From the NCBI GenBank assembly GCA_024762755.1, contig JANTGX010000007.1, positions 1 through 26,196 of the forward strand: a DNA stretch of 26,196 bases. The letters run 5' to 3'. Positions 8,169 to 16,821 of the stretch are shown piece after piece. A program made the position numbers and the translations under genes. Source of the stretch: Gammaproteobacteria bacterium (GTDB lineage Bacteria > Pseudomonadota > Gammaproteobacteria > SZUA-152). The notes beneath the pieces were generated by a model. It did not search any database and had not been told where the DNA came from. It saw only the letters and a list, made by a program, of their open reading frames with translations. Each line of letters opens with the position of its first letter. Position 1 is the stretch's first letter.

Positions 8169-8371
8169 TGCAGCTCCGGGTCCGTCAGCATTCGGTAGAT
8201 CTTCAGCATCCCTCCGATGAAGCCGAGGCCGCCGAGCAGGAGCAGGAAGATCGGCTGGGTCTCGAAGTAGAGATCGAGGAGGTAGCCCAGTAAAAACCCG
8301 GACGCTATCATCGAGGTCAATATCTGACCGACACCGATGAGCAGTAGCCCGGGTCGTTTGGAGTCGCTCAT
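8165..8371 (-). CDS. AtpZ/AtpI-type small membrane protein
   Basis: This is the first gene of the atp operon. The 68-residue product has two membrane helices (about 11-30 and 38-56) joined by a short loop with acidic residues, ending in LKIYRMLTDPELQ. This fits the AtpZ/AtpR-like family that accompanies AtpI; reported roles include Mg2+/Ca2+ handling or c-ring assembly in other organisms. An in-frame ATG at 8383 would add four residues (MRLT). I prefer the ATG at 8371, because the strong promoter at 8402-8431 would leave only about 12 bases of leader before 8383. The AGGA at 8385-8388 region is too close to the first ATG but 11 bases from the second. The exact start is uncertain. Confidence 0.8.
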   Translation of the reverse strand: MSDSKRPGLLLIGVGQILTSMIASGFLLGYLLDLYFETQPIFLLLLGGLGFIGGMLKIYRMLTDPELQ

Positions 8372-8401
8372 CGTCAAGCGCATCCTGAATTTCGGGCGTG
8401 A

Positions 8402-8431
8402 ATTATACCCACCCCGTCAAATCCCCCGCAA
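8402..8431 (-). promoter_or_regulatory. Predicted sigma70 promoter of the atp operon
   Basis: On the minus strand there is a perfect TATAAT (8402-8407) and TTGCGG (8426-8431), 18 bases apart. A TTGACG at 8415-8420 is too close to serve as the -35 for this -10. Transcription would start near 8395. The rest of the divergent gap (8432-8610) holds a T-tract (8483-8491), a small TAGTG-AAC-CACTA dyad (8459-8471) and a GCGAG/CTCGC dyad. I see no convincing promoter for the divergent pyruvate kinase gene. Confidence 0.6.
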
Positions 8432-8610
8432 CCCGTACGCGCCCCTGCCGAAAGGCCCTAGTGAACCACTAAAGTATCGATGTATTTTTTTCAGCGAGAA
8501 GAAAAATGCCTCGCCAAACCAATGAGATAACAACATTGCACGGTCATCCGCATGTCATTTGTGCGTGATAGATTCCCCATCGACCCTTCGACTACTGAAA
8601 AAATAAATCC

Positions 8611-10476
8611 ATGTCAGAAAGACTCGACCAGCCTTACCAGGACCCCCAGACTGAAAACCTAGCCGCCTTGCTACGGGATCTCGAGGATCTTTTCGCGTAT
8701 GTGTGCAGTGAATCTGAGCGCCGTTTGACGCCCTTTCACACACGCAGCGACGGGGCAATTTCCTCCGATGCACGCAATCTCGCCGACTATCTCGCCCTCC
8801 GCAGCCGGGATCTACGGCCGCTGCAAGCGCGCCTCGCCGCCATGGGCCTGTCCTCACTCGGCCGCAGTGAATCCGATGTGCGCGGCAATCTCGCGCGCGT
8901 GATAGATCTGGTCCGCCGAGCCCTCGGCCTGCCAAGCGATTCTCCGGCCCCTGCCGCGGACGATGGTCGTCGCCGGCTCGAGGCCCGCACCGATGCCCTG
9001 TTTCAGGCGCGCAATGCACCTCGTTATTCACGCATCATGGTGACCCTGCCCGCGCAGGCGGCGAGTGATCCAGACCTGCTCGTGGCCTTGATGAAACAGG
9101 GCATGGACTGCGCCCGGATCAACTGCGCCCACGACGATCCTGAAATCTGGACGCAGATGCTGCACCATCTACAGCGCGCGCAAGCCGCAGCCGGTCGCCG
9201 CTGCTCCGTGCTCATGGACCTCGCGGGACACAAGATACGCACTGGCCCCATCGTCAGCGCCGAGCCGGTGCTGCACCTGCGGCCGCAGCGAAATGCCTTT
9301 GGCCAAGTGACCGCAGCGGCTCAGGTGCGTCTGGTGGCCGGTGGCGACGACTTTCGCCTGCCGACGGCCTACACGCCGCCGGCGCTGCCAGTCAGTCCCG
9401 CCCTGGTCGAACGCCTGCAAATAGGCGACAGCCTGATACTCAAGGACACTCGGGGCAAGAAACGCCGTCTGCAGGTCTGTGGTGGTGACGAACGAACCGG
9501 CTGGATCGCCGAGTGCGTTCAGAGCACCTACATCGTGCCCGGCACCCCCCTCGACCTCGTACAGAACGCGCCACGTGATCAGGACGACAACCGCTTCGTC
9601 GTCCTGCCCTTCGCCGGTGAGCCTTTGGCGATCCGACTCGGCCCCGGTGAGCGCTTTATCCTGCGCAACGATCAGCAGCCCGGCCGACCGCGAGAACAGC
9701 CTGACACGGGTGAGCCATCGATGGCCGAGCTGAGCTGCTCCCACCCCGAAGTGGTCGAGCTGCTCAAGCCCGGTCACAGCGTGTGGATCGATGACGGCAA
9801 ACTGGGTTGCGAGGTCGAGGCTCAGCTGGCGCAGGGGGCTCTGTTACGCGTTACTCACGCCGGTCCCAAGGGGGTAAAGATACGCCCTGACAAGGGGATC
9901 AACCTGCCCGATACCCCTCTGCCTCTACCGGCCCTGACGGAGAAAGACCTCGAAGATCTGGATTTCGTCTGTCGTCACGCCGACATGGTGGGCCTGTCCT
10001 TCGTGCGCAGTCTAGACGACGTCGACGCCCTGCGTGTGGCATTGCACCAACGCCAGGCGGAAAACCTGCCCATGGTGATCAAGATAGAGACCGCCGCCGC
10101 GGTCAAGCAATTGCCCGCCATCATCCTCGGCACCCTCGATCGCCACCCCTTCGGGATCATGATCGCGCGCGGCGATCTGGCGGTGGAACTCGGCAGTGTG
10201 CGTATGGCCGAGATACAGGAAGAGATCCTCTGGCTGTGCGAGGCCGCCCATGTGCCGGTGATCTGGGCCACACAGGTGCTCGAATCCCTGGCCAAGAAGG
10301 GCACCATATCGCGCCCGGAGATCACCGACGCGGCCATGGGCGTACGCGCCGAGTGCGTGATGATGAACAAGGGTCCGTTCATCGACTATGCGGTGCAGGT
10401 GCTCAATGACATCCTTTCACGCATGGATGCCCACCAATACAAGAAGGCCTCCCGCCTGCGCAAGCTGCACTGGTAG
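8611..10476 (+). CDS. Atypical pyruvate kinase (long N-terminal extension, no C-terminal domain)
   Basis: Pyruvate kinase converts PEP and ADP to pyruvate and ATP in glycolysis. The product is 621 residues against about 470-480 usually. Residues 1-137 are an extension of unknown fold. Residues 138-215 and ~426-600 form the split barrel, and ~216-425 an enlarged B-domain insertion. Recognisable sites are Arg169/Asn171 in ARINCAH, Asp203 in MDLAGHKIRTG, GLSFVRS (461-467), catalytic Lys491 and Glu493 in VIKIE, Asp522 in IARGDLAVELG, and Thr554 in ATQVLESL. The usual MLSGETA is replaced by MMNKGPF and the C-terminal allosteric domain is absent. Lys208 and Leu204 occupy the positions of rabbit Glu117 and Thr113, the pattern of K+-independent enzymes. 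No good ribosome-binding site precedes the ATG. Activity is likely but unproven. Confidence 0.85.
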   Translation: MSERLDQPYQDPQTENLAALLRDLEDLFAYVCSESERRLTPFHTRSDGAISSDARNLADYLALRSRDLRPLQARLAAMGLSSLGRSESDVRGNLARVIDLVRRALGLPSDSPAPAADDGRRRLEARTDALFQARNAPRYSRIMVTLPAQAASDPDLLVALMKQGMDCARINCAHDDPEIWTQMLHHLQRAQAAAGRRCSVLMDLAGHKIRTGPIVSAEPVLHLRPQRNAFGQVTAAAQVRLVAGGDDFRLPTAYTPPALPVSPALVERLQIGDSLILKDTRGKKRRLQVCGGDERTGWIAECVQSTYIVPGTPLDLVQNAPRDQDDNRFVVLPFAGEPLAIRLGPGERFILRNDQQPGRPREQPDTGEPSMAELSCSHPEVVELLKPGHSVWIDDGKLGCEVEAQLAQGALLRVTHAGPKGVKIRPDKGINLPDTPLPLPALTEKDLEDLDFVCRHADMVGLSFVRSLDDVDALRVALHQRQAENLPMVIKIETAAAVKQLPAIILGTLDRHPFGIMIARGDLAVELGSVRMAEIQEEILWLCEAAHVPVIWATQVLESLAKKGTISRPEITDAAMGVRAECVMMNKGPFIDYAVQVLNDILSRMDAHQYKKASRLRKLHW

Positions 10477-10492
10477 TCGGCCTTCCGATCAA

Positions 10493-10507
10493 GGGGCAGG
10501 CTGCCCC
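10493..10507. terminator. Short GC-rich hairpin between convergent genes, possible terminator
   Basis: GGGGCA-GGC-TGCCCC forms a 6-bp stem with a 3-base loop in the 34-base gap between the convergent pyruvate kinase and dksA-like genes. Neither strand has a good T-run after it, so it may only weakly terminate or protect the 3' ends. Confidence 0.35.
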
Positions 10508-10510
10508 TGT

Positions 10511-10900
10511 CTACAGACTGGGCGCCTCTGCACCGGCATGGGTCCGCTCGTAGACCTCCTGTGCCGCCTCGGTACGCTTGGCGGTGGGCACGGCCTTGAG
10601 CCGTTCGAGGGGGATGGGTTCGCCCGTGTCGATGCACCGGCCATAGGTGCCTTCCCTGATGCGTTCCAAGGCCTCTTCCACCTCGCGCAGCTCTACAAGA
10701 TGCCGATCGATGACGGCCAGATTGACGTCCACCAGCAGATCGGCCACCGACTGTTCCTCCAAGTCGTGCACCTGACCGGCTAGGGCGATGTATTGCTCAT
10801 TATCGGACTTCAGCAACTCCTGACGGATCTCTTCATGCAGTTCTTCACGCCGCTTCTCGAGAAATTGCTTGAATTCCTGCACCTGTTCTTTACTCAGCAC
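10511..10900 (-). CDS. DksA/TraR-family protein with degenerate zinc finger (DksA2-like)
   Basis: DksA-family proteins bind in the RNA polymerase secondary channel and, with ppGpp, adjust transcription in the stringent response. The product is 129 residues: an N-terminal coiled coil (about 1-82), then the conserved globular segment GTYGRCIDTGEPIPLERL (84-101) and PTA. The four zinc-binding positions read Cys89, Thr92, Thr110, Ala113, so a zinc finger cannot form. This resembles the zinc-independent paralogue DksA2 described in Pseudomonas aeruginosa. The coil tip lacks an exact DxxDxA motif (HDLEEQSVAD). The start is GTG with a strong GAGGAG ribosome-binding site. It is the last gene of a three-gene cassette; the gap from the Cys-rich gene is 21 bases. 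Confidence 0.88.
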   Translation of the reverse strand: MLSKEQVQEFKQFLEKRREELHEEIRQELLKSDNEQYIALAGQVHDLEEQSVADLLVDVNLAVIDRHLVELREVEEALERIREGTYGRCIDTGEPIPLERLKAVPTAKRTEAAQEVYERTHAGAEAPSL

Positions 10901-10921
10901 ACTAGATCTCCTCGTCTTCGT

Positions 10922-11167
10922 TTATGGATTGTCGGGATCACACCCGCCCTCTCTCACCCAGATGCCATAGTCGCAGCGGTACAGACCGGTACCGCTGCAA
11001 ACCCGCTGGCCATTGGGGTAGCTGACGTTGTTGAACAGACAGACAGGCTCGCCCGGGACTTCCAGGCGCAGCACCTCCAAGTCGTCACCGAGTTCCTCGG
11101 CGATGGGCGAGGTCTCCAACTCGGGGTCGGGTGCACCCACCTGGGGTACATGGATGGGCTCGTTCAT
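10922..11167 (-). CDS. Small Cys-rich protein, possibly DUF1496-like
   Basis: The function is unknown. The 81-residue product has an acidic, proline-containing N-terminal half (1-40) and a compact C-terminal half with four cysteines (43, 57, 65, 76) in the pattern VCLFNNVSYPNGQRVC...YRCDYGIWV...GGC. The C-x-x-N-x-x-Y-x-x-G layout recalls DUF1496, but I cannot confirm this. No signal peptide or membrane segment is visible, so the cysteines may bind metal in the cytoplasm rather than form disulfides (inference). A strong AGGAG ribosome-binding site precedes the ATG. It lies 15 bases after the hibernation-factor gene and 21 before the dksA-like gene, so it is probably co-expressed with both. Confidence 0.75.
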   Translation of the reverse strand: MNEPIHVPQVGAPDPELETSPIAEELGDDLEVLRLEVPGEPVCLFNNVSYPNGQRVCSGTGLYRCDYGIWVREGGCDPDNP

Positions 11168-11182
11168 GGTCGATCTCCTGGC

Positions 11183-11758
11183 TCAGGCATTGATGCCGAG
11201 CGGATGATGTTTGTGCACCACGTGCACCGTACTCGCCTGCGGGCCCTCATTGCCTTCCTCCAGGCTGAAGCGCACCTCCATGCCCTCCTCCAGTTTGTCG
11301 AAGTCGAAGTCGACCACGCTGTTGCGGTGGAAATAGATTTCACGGCCGTCCCAGCTGAGGATGAAGCCGTGATCCTGACTCGGCAGAATGGCCTTGATAT
11401 GGCCACTCGGCGGCGGTTCGTGGTGCTTGACCTCGCCGCGCTGCTTGCGGGCGAAGCCCTCCAGTTGACGCCGCGCGGCATCGAAGGCATCGCGGATGGC
11501 TACATAGACATCCTCGTGGGCGTGATTCTTGTGCTTGTCGCGGCTCACCACCACCTCGCCGTTGGGTACGGTGATATCGATATGGACTTGATACAGCTTG
11601 CCCTTGTTGTGGTGCTTGTGAGGCGCCTCCACCGTTACGTGACAAGACATGATGCGGCCAAACAGATGGTCCAACTTGTCCGCCTTCTCACGAATGACGG
11701 TCTCGACGGCCTCTGACGGGGGCATGTCACGGAAGGTGATCTCGAGCGGTAATTGCAT
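11183..11758 (-). CDS. Ribosome hibernation factor (HPF/RaiA/S30AE domain) fused to a cold-shock domain
   Basis: HPF/RaiA proteins occupy the ribosomal decoding centre and silence ribosomes in stationary phase or stress. The product is 191 residues. Residues 1-108 match the S30AE fold (ITFRDMPPSEAVE, IREKADKLDHLF, VHIDITVPNGEVVVSRD, HEDVYVAIRDAFDAARRQLE). After a His/Pro linker (109-117), residues 118-182 form a cold-shock/S1-like OB domain: GHIKAILPSQDHGFIL (RNP1-like), EIYFHRNSV (RNP2-like), then the EGMEVRFSLEEGNEGPQASTV end. The protein is His-rich near residues 47-51, 79-81 and 182-185. A good AGGGGAG ribosome-binding site is present. It is the first gene of the cassette, 197 bases downstream of parB, and no clear promoter is visible in that gap. 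Confidence 0.9.
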   Translation of the reverse strand: MQLPLEITFRDMPPSEAVETVIREKADKLDHLFGRIMSCHVTVEAPHKHHNKGKLYQVHIDITVPNGEVVVSRDKHKNHAHEDVYVAIRDAFDAARRQLEGFARKQRGEVKHHEPPPSGHIKAILPSQDHGFILSWDGREIYFHRNSVVDFDFDKLEEGMEVRFSLEEGNEGPQASTVHVVHKHHPLGINA

Positions 11759-11955
11759 GGTTTGTCTCCCCTCAACGGCTGCGAAGAACGAATGAAGGCC
11801 CTGGAAGGTGGCCCCGGCAAGAAGGCAAGGGGCGAAATTGTTTCAGGGTCCGTAGATGATTTGGGGGTGGGCAATGAGACATACAAGGGCGGATCACCTG
11901 CCGGCGGCAACCGACCCGTTTCGCCGGGTCTCCGCGGCGGGCGCTCCGTCGCCGG

Positions 11956-12834
11956 TCAGCGGATGCGCTCGAGGATGCCGTCCAGTTCGTCCAGGCTGTT
12001 GTAGTGGATCACCAGTTTGCCCTTGCCCTTGGCGCCATGCTGAAACAACACCTTGGCCGAGAGGCGCTCGCCCAGCTCGTCCTGCAGGCGTTTGATGTCC
12101 GGGTCGATGGCCTGCTCCCTGCCACTCGCTGCCTGGGTCGTGCTGGCCAGTCGGCGCACCAGCTGTTCCGTCTCGCGCACCGAGTAGCCCTTGGCCGCCA
12201 CCTCTCGTGCCGCCTGACTCTGTTGCTCGCCGCTCAGTGCCAGCAGGGCACGGGCGTGGCCCATCTCCAGATCACCGTGCTCCAACAGACGGCGCACGTC
12301 GTCGTTGAGGGTCAGCAGACGCAGCAGGTTGCTCACCGCCGCGCGCGAGCGGCCCACCGCCTCCGCCGCCTGCTGGTGGGTCATCTCGAATTCCTCGATC
12401 AAGCGCGCCAGGGCATTGGCCTCTTCCACCGGATTGAGGTTTTCACGCTGGATGTTCTCGATCAGGGCCATGGCGATGGCCGCCTCGTCGGGCACCACGC
12501 GGATCACCGCCGGGATCTCGTGCAGGCCGGCGATCTGTGCCGCACGCCAGCGACGCTCGCCGGCGATGATCTCGTAACGCCCCCCCTCGCTCAGCTCACG
12601 CACCACGATGGGTTGCACCACGCCCTGGGCGCGGATGGAATCGGCCAGCTCCTCCAGGCTCTCCGGGTGCATGTCGGTGCGCGGCTGGTACTTGCCCGGC
12701 TGCAGGAGATCGACGGGGAGTTCGCGCAGGTCGGCGTCCCGGCCGCCGGAATATTCGGCCGCCGCGGTGGCGGCGCCACCGAGCAGGGCGTCCAGGCCAC
12801 GGCCCAGGCCGCGCTTCTTCTTTGCTGCTGCCAT
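11956..12834 (-). CDS. parB: ParB chromosome-partitioning protein
   Basis: ParB (Spo0J family) binds parS sites, spreads as a CTP-dependent clamp and works with ParA in origin segregation. The product is 292 residues, the standard length. The N-terminal KKKRGLGRGLDALLGG matches the ParA-contact region. The CTP/catalytic box GERRWRAAQ is at 92-100, and ENIQRENLNPVEEANAL at 126-142. The helix-turn-helix lies at about 150-173 (EMTHQQAAEAVGRSRAAVSNLLRL, quoted in part). The C-terminal dimerisation segment ends in LDELDGILERIR. It starts 11 bases after parA. No canonical parS sequence was noticed in this window. Confidence 0.97.
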   Translation of the reverse strand: MAAAKKKRGLGRGLDALLGGAATAAAEYSGGRDADLRELPVDLLQPGKYQPRTDMHPESLEELADSIRAQGVVQPIVVRELSEGGRYEIIAGERRWRAAQIAGLHEIPAVIRVVPDEAAIAMALIENIQRENLNPVEEANALARLIEEFEMTHQQAAEAVGRSRAAVSNLLRLLTLNDDVRRLLEHGDLEMGHARALLALSGEQQSQAAREVAAKGYSVRETEQLVRRLASTTQAASGREQAIDPDIKRLQDELGERLSAKVLFQHGAKGKGKLVIHYNSLDELDGILERIR

Positions 12835-12845
12835 AGCTGAAAATC

Positions 12846-13637
12846 CTAAGTGTTGACGGCCTGAGTGGCGCTGCCCTGCTCGCGCCGCAACAACTCACCG
12901 GCCAGGGCCAGATAGGCCTTGGCACCGCGCGAGGCCCTGTCGTAGAGCAACGCCGGCAGGCCGTGACTGGGGGCCTCGGCGAGACGGATGTTGCGTGGGA
13001 TCACGGTGCGATAGAGCTTGTCGCCGAAATGCTTGCTGAGCTGGGCGGTGACGTCACCGGTGAGCCGGTTTCGCGGGTCGTACATGGTGCGCAGCAGGCC
13101 CTCGATCTGCAGGAAGGGGTTGAGGCTGTCGCGCACCTCTTCGATGGTGTTGACCAGCGCGGTGAGCCCCTCCAGGGCATAGTATTCGCACTGCATGGGG
13201 ATCATCACCGTCTGTGCCGCCACCAGGGCGTTGAGGGTGAGCATGTTGAGCGAGGGGGGACAGTCGATGATGATGTAGTCGTAACGTGCCGCCACCTGAT
13301 TGACCGCCTCACGCAGACGGCGTTCGCGCTGCGGCAGGGAGAGCAGCTCCACCTCGGCGGCGGTGAGATCGCCATTGGCCGGCAACAGATCGTAGCCGGC
13401 CTCGTCGGTGGTCACGATGGCCTCCTCGACCGGCGCCTTGCCGGTGAGCACCTCATAGGTGGAGGCGCCGAGATCGTGCTTGTCGACACCGCTGCCCATG
13501 GTGGCATTGCCCTGCGGGTCCATGTCGATGAGCAACACCCGGCGGTGGGTGGCCACCAACGAGGCGGCGAGGTTGACGCTGGTGGTGGTCTTGCCCACGC
13601 CGCCTTTCTGATTGGTCACCGCGATGATCTTTCCCAT
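12846..13637 (-). CDS. parA: ParA (Soj-type) chromosome-partitioning ATPase
   Basis: This nucleoid-binding ATPase moves ParB-parS complexes. The product is 263 residues, the short chromosomal (Soj) form without an N-terminal DNA-binding domain. The deviant Walker A KGGVGKTTTSVNLAA is at 11-25, DMDPQGNATMGSG at about 39-51, and the Walker B region YIIIDCPPSLNMLTLNAL at about 115-132. It lies 3 bases after rsmG and 11 before parB, so it is one operon with mnmG and rsmG. The last ~15 residues (LLRREQGSATQAVNT) are variable. Confidence 0.97.
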   Translation of the reverse strand: MGKIIAVTNQKGGVGKTTTSVNLAASLVATHRRVLLIDMDPQGNATMGSGVDKHDLGASTYEVLTGKAPVEEAIVTTDEAGYDLLPANGDLTAAEVELLSLPQRERRLREAVNQVAARYDYIIIDCPPSLNMLTLNALVAAQTVMIPMQCEYYALEGLTALVNTIEEVRDSLNPFLQIEGLLRTMYDPRNRLTGDVTAQLSKHFGDKLYRTVIPRNIRLAEAPSHGLPALLYDRASRGAKAYLALAGELLRREQGSATQAVNT

Positions 13638-13640
13638 GTC

Positions 13641-14309
13641 CTAACCCTGTTGCTTGCTGCGGATGTCTTGGTCTTCGCGCACCGGTGCGAGGCATGCCAA
13701 GTGCCGTTGCTCGTCTTCCAGGCCCGGCACCTGCAGGCGGTGGATGGCCGCCAGCGCGTAGCCCGGCGGCAGGTCTGCCAGCTCCTCTTGCGCCAGGGCG
13801 CCCTTCATCGCCAGCAGCTGGCCGTCCTCGGCGCAGAAGGCCCCGGCCATCTCCAGCATATCGCGAAGGCTGGCGAAGGCGCGCGAGACGACGCTGTCGA
13901 AGACCTGCCCGGGTGCCCACGCCTCCACCCGCGCATGCACCACGGCGACGTTGCCCAGGCCCAGCTCCAGTACCGCCTGCTGGACGAAGCGGGTCTTCTT
14001 GCTGTTGCTGTCGAGGAGGACGAACTCGCGCTCGGGTGACAGCAGGGCCAGGGGGATACCGGGCAGGCCTCCGCCGGTGCCGACGTCCAACACGCGCCGG
14101 CCCTGCAGGTGAGGCAGTACGGCCAGGCTGTCGAGGATGTGACGCGTCAGCATCTGTCGCGGATCACGCACGGCGGTCAGATTGTAAACGCGATTCCACT
14201 TCGCCAACAGGGCGACGTAGTCCAGCAGCCCACGGCGCTGCGCCGCGGTCGCCGGTATGCCCAGGGCATCGAGGCCCTCGGCCAGCCGTGATTCGAGGGA
14301 CTCGCTCAC
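13641..14309 (-). CDS. rsmG: RsmG, 16S rRNA (guanine-N7) methyltransferase
   Basis: RsmG (GidB) methylates N7 of G527 in 16S rRNA using S-adenosylmethionine. Starting at the GTG at 14307-14309 the product is 222 residues (family about 200-220) and begins SESLESRLAEGLDALG. The open frame extends much further upstream, but that stretch is antisense-like sequence over the DUF302 gene, so GTG is preferred. The SAM-binding motif VLDVGTGGGLPGIPLALL and the LLDSNSKKTRFVQQAVLELGL motif are clear, as is VVSRAFASLRDML. NLTAVRDP is the conserved segment near the N-terminus. The gap to the DUF302 gene is 14 bases. Confidence 0.95.
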   Translation of the reverse strand: MSESLESRLAEGLDALGIPATAAQRRGLLDYVALLAKWNRVYNLTAVRDPRQMLTRHILDSLAVLPHLQGRRVLDVGTGGGLPGIPLALLSPEREFVLLDSNSKKTRFVQQAVLELGLGNVAVVHARVEAWAPGQVFDSVVSRAFASLRDMLEMAGAFCAEDGQLLAMKGALAQEELADLPPGYALAAIHRLQVPGLEDEQRHLACLAPVREDQDIRSKQQG

Positions 14310-14323
14310 GCCGCCAGCCGGCC

Positions 14324-14791
14324 TCAGGGTGCCACGGCCAGGTGGCTGAGCTTGGACAGGGCAGCGCTCATCTTCTGCAGGATCTCCGCCTGTCCACCGA
14401 TCGCGTGCCGCTCGGCCAGGTAGGCGGGATCGTTGTAGCCCAGCCAGACCTGGCCGTTCGCGTCCTGCCAGGCCAGGGCCTTCATGGGCAGGTCGATGCC
14501 CACGGTCTGCCGGCGGGCCATCAAGGGACTGCCCAGGCGCGGGTTGCCGAAGATCAGTAGTTCGGTGGGGCGCAGCTCCATGCCCACCGCGCGGGCGCGG
14601 GCGGCGTGGTCCCAACGGGTGACAATGGTGATGCCCTTTTTCTCCAGCGCCGCCTGCAGGCGATCCAGTGTGGTCTTCACGTCGTAGGGGCTCTTGAGGC
14701 GGACCAGGCCATCCACCGGGGCCTCTCCACCCGCCTGGGCCAGGCCTGTGACGAGGAGCAGCAACAGGCTGCACAGTCTCACGATTTGCAT
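14324..14791 (-). CDS. Secreted DUF302-type protein
   Basis: The molecular function is unknown. The 155-residue product starts at the ATG at 14789-14791, which has a strong AAGGAGAGAG ribosome-binding site. An upstream in-frame ATG at 14833 is rejected because it would place a basic segment before the signal peptide. Residues 1-20 (MQIVRLCSLLLLLVTGLAQA) are a clear Sec signal peptide. The rest matches the DUF302 pattern: a KSPYDVKTTLDRLQAALEKKGITI opening (quoted in part), WDHAARARAVGMELRPTELLIFGNP, and a D-L-P-M-KALAWQD segment with YNDPAYLAERH. It lies between mnmG and rsmG, where most gammaproteobacteria have no gene. Confidence 0.85.
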   Translation of the reverse strand: MQIVRLCSLLLLLVTGLAQAGGEAPVDGLVRLKSPYDVKTTLDRLQAALEKKGITIVTRWDHAARARAVGMELRPTELLIFGNPRLGSPLMARRQTVGIDLPMKALAWQDANGQVWLGYNDPAYLAERHAIGGQAEILQKMSAALSKLSHLAVAP

Positions 14792-14860
14792 CTCTCTCTC
14801 CTTCTCGAACGGTCGTCGGTGATGGGCCCGCAACCGGCCCGGGGCTCTTTTCGGCCCTCG

Positions 14861-16762
<1,902 letters not shown>

Positions 16763-16790
16763 TGGGCCATACCACGGAAAGGGGCCGCAC

Positions 16791-16821
16791 ATTGTACTGA
16801 TTGGCGAAAAAACCGCCAATC
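16791..16821 (-). promoter_or_regulatory. Predicted mnmG promoter overlapped by a perfect inverted repeat
   Basis: On the minus strand TTGGCG (16814-16819) and TACAAT (16791-16796) are 17 bases apart, giving a good sigma70 promoter with a leader of about 25 bases. An inverted repeat GATTGGCG-N7-CGCCAATC (16799-16806 / 16814-16821) covers the -35 element and spacer, in the position of an operator. Confidence 0.6.

Noticed and set aside
11911..11932. GACCCG-N6-CGGGTC hairpin after parB as a terminator
   Set aside because: The stem is only 6 bp and no T-run follows on the minus strand, so read-through into the HPF-CSD gene remains possible.
14310..14774. N-terminal extension of rsmG to an ATG at 14774
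   Set aside because: It would run entirely through the DUF302 gene in another frame. The GTG at 14309 gives the family length.
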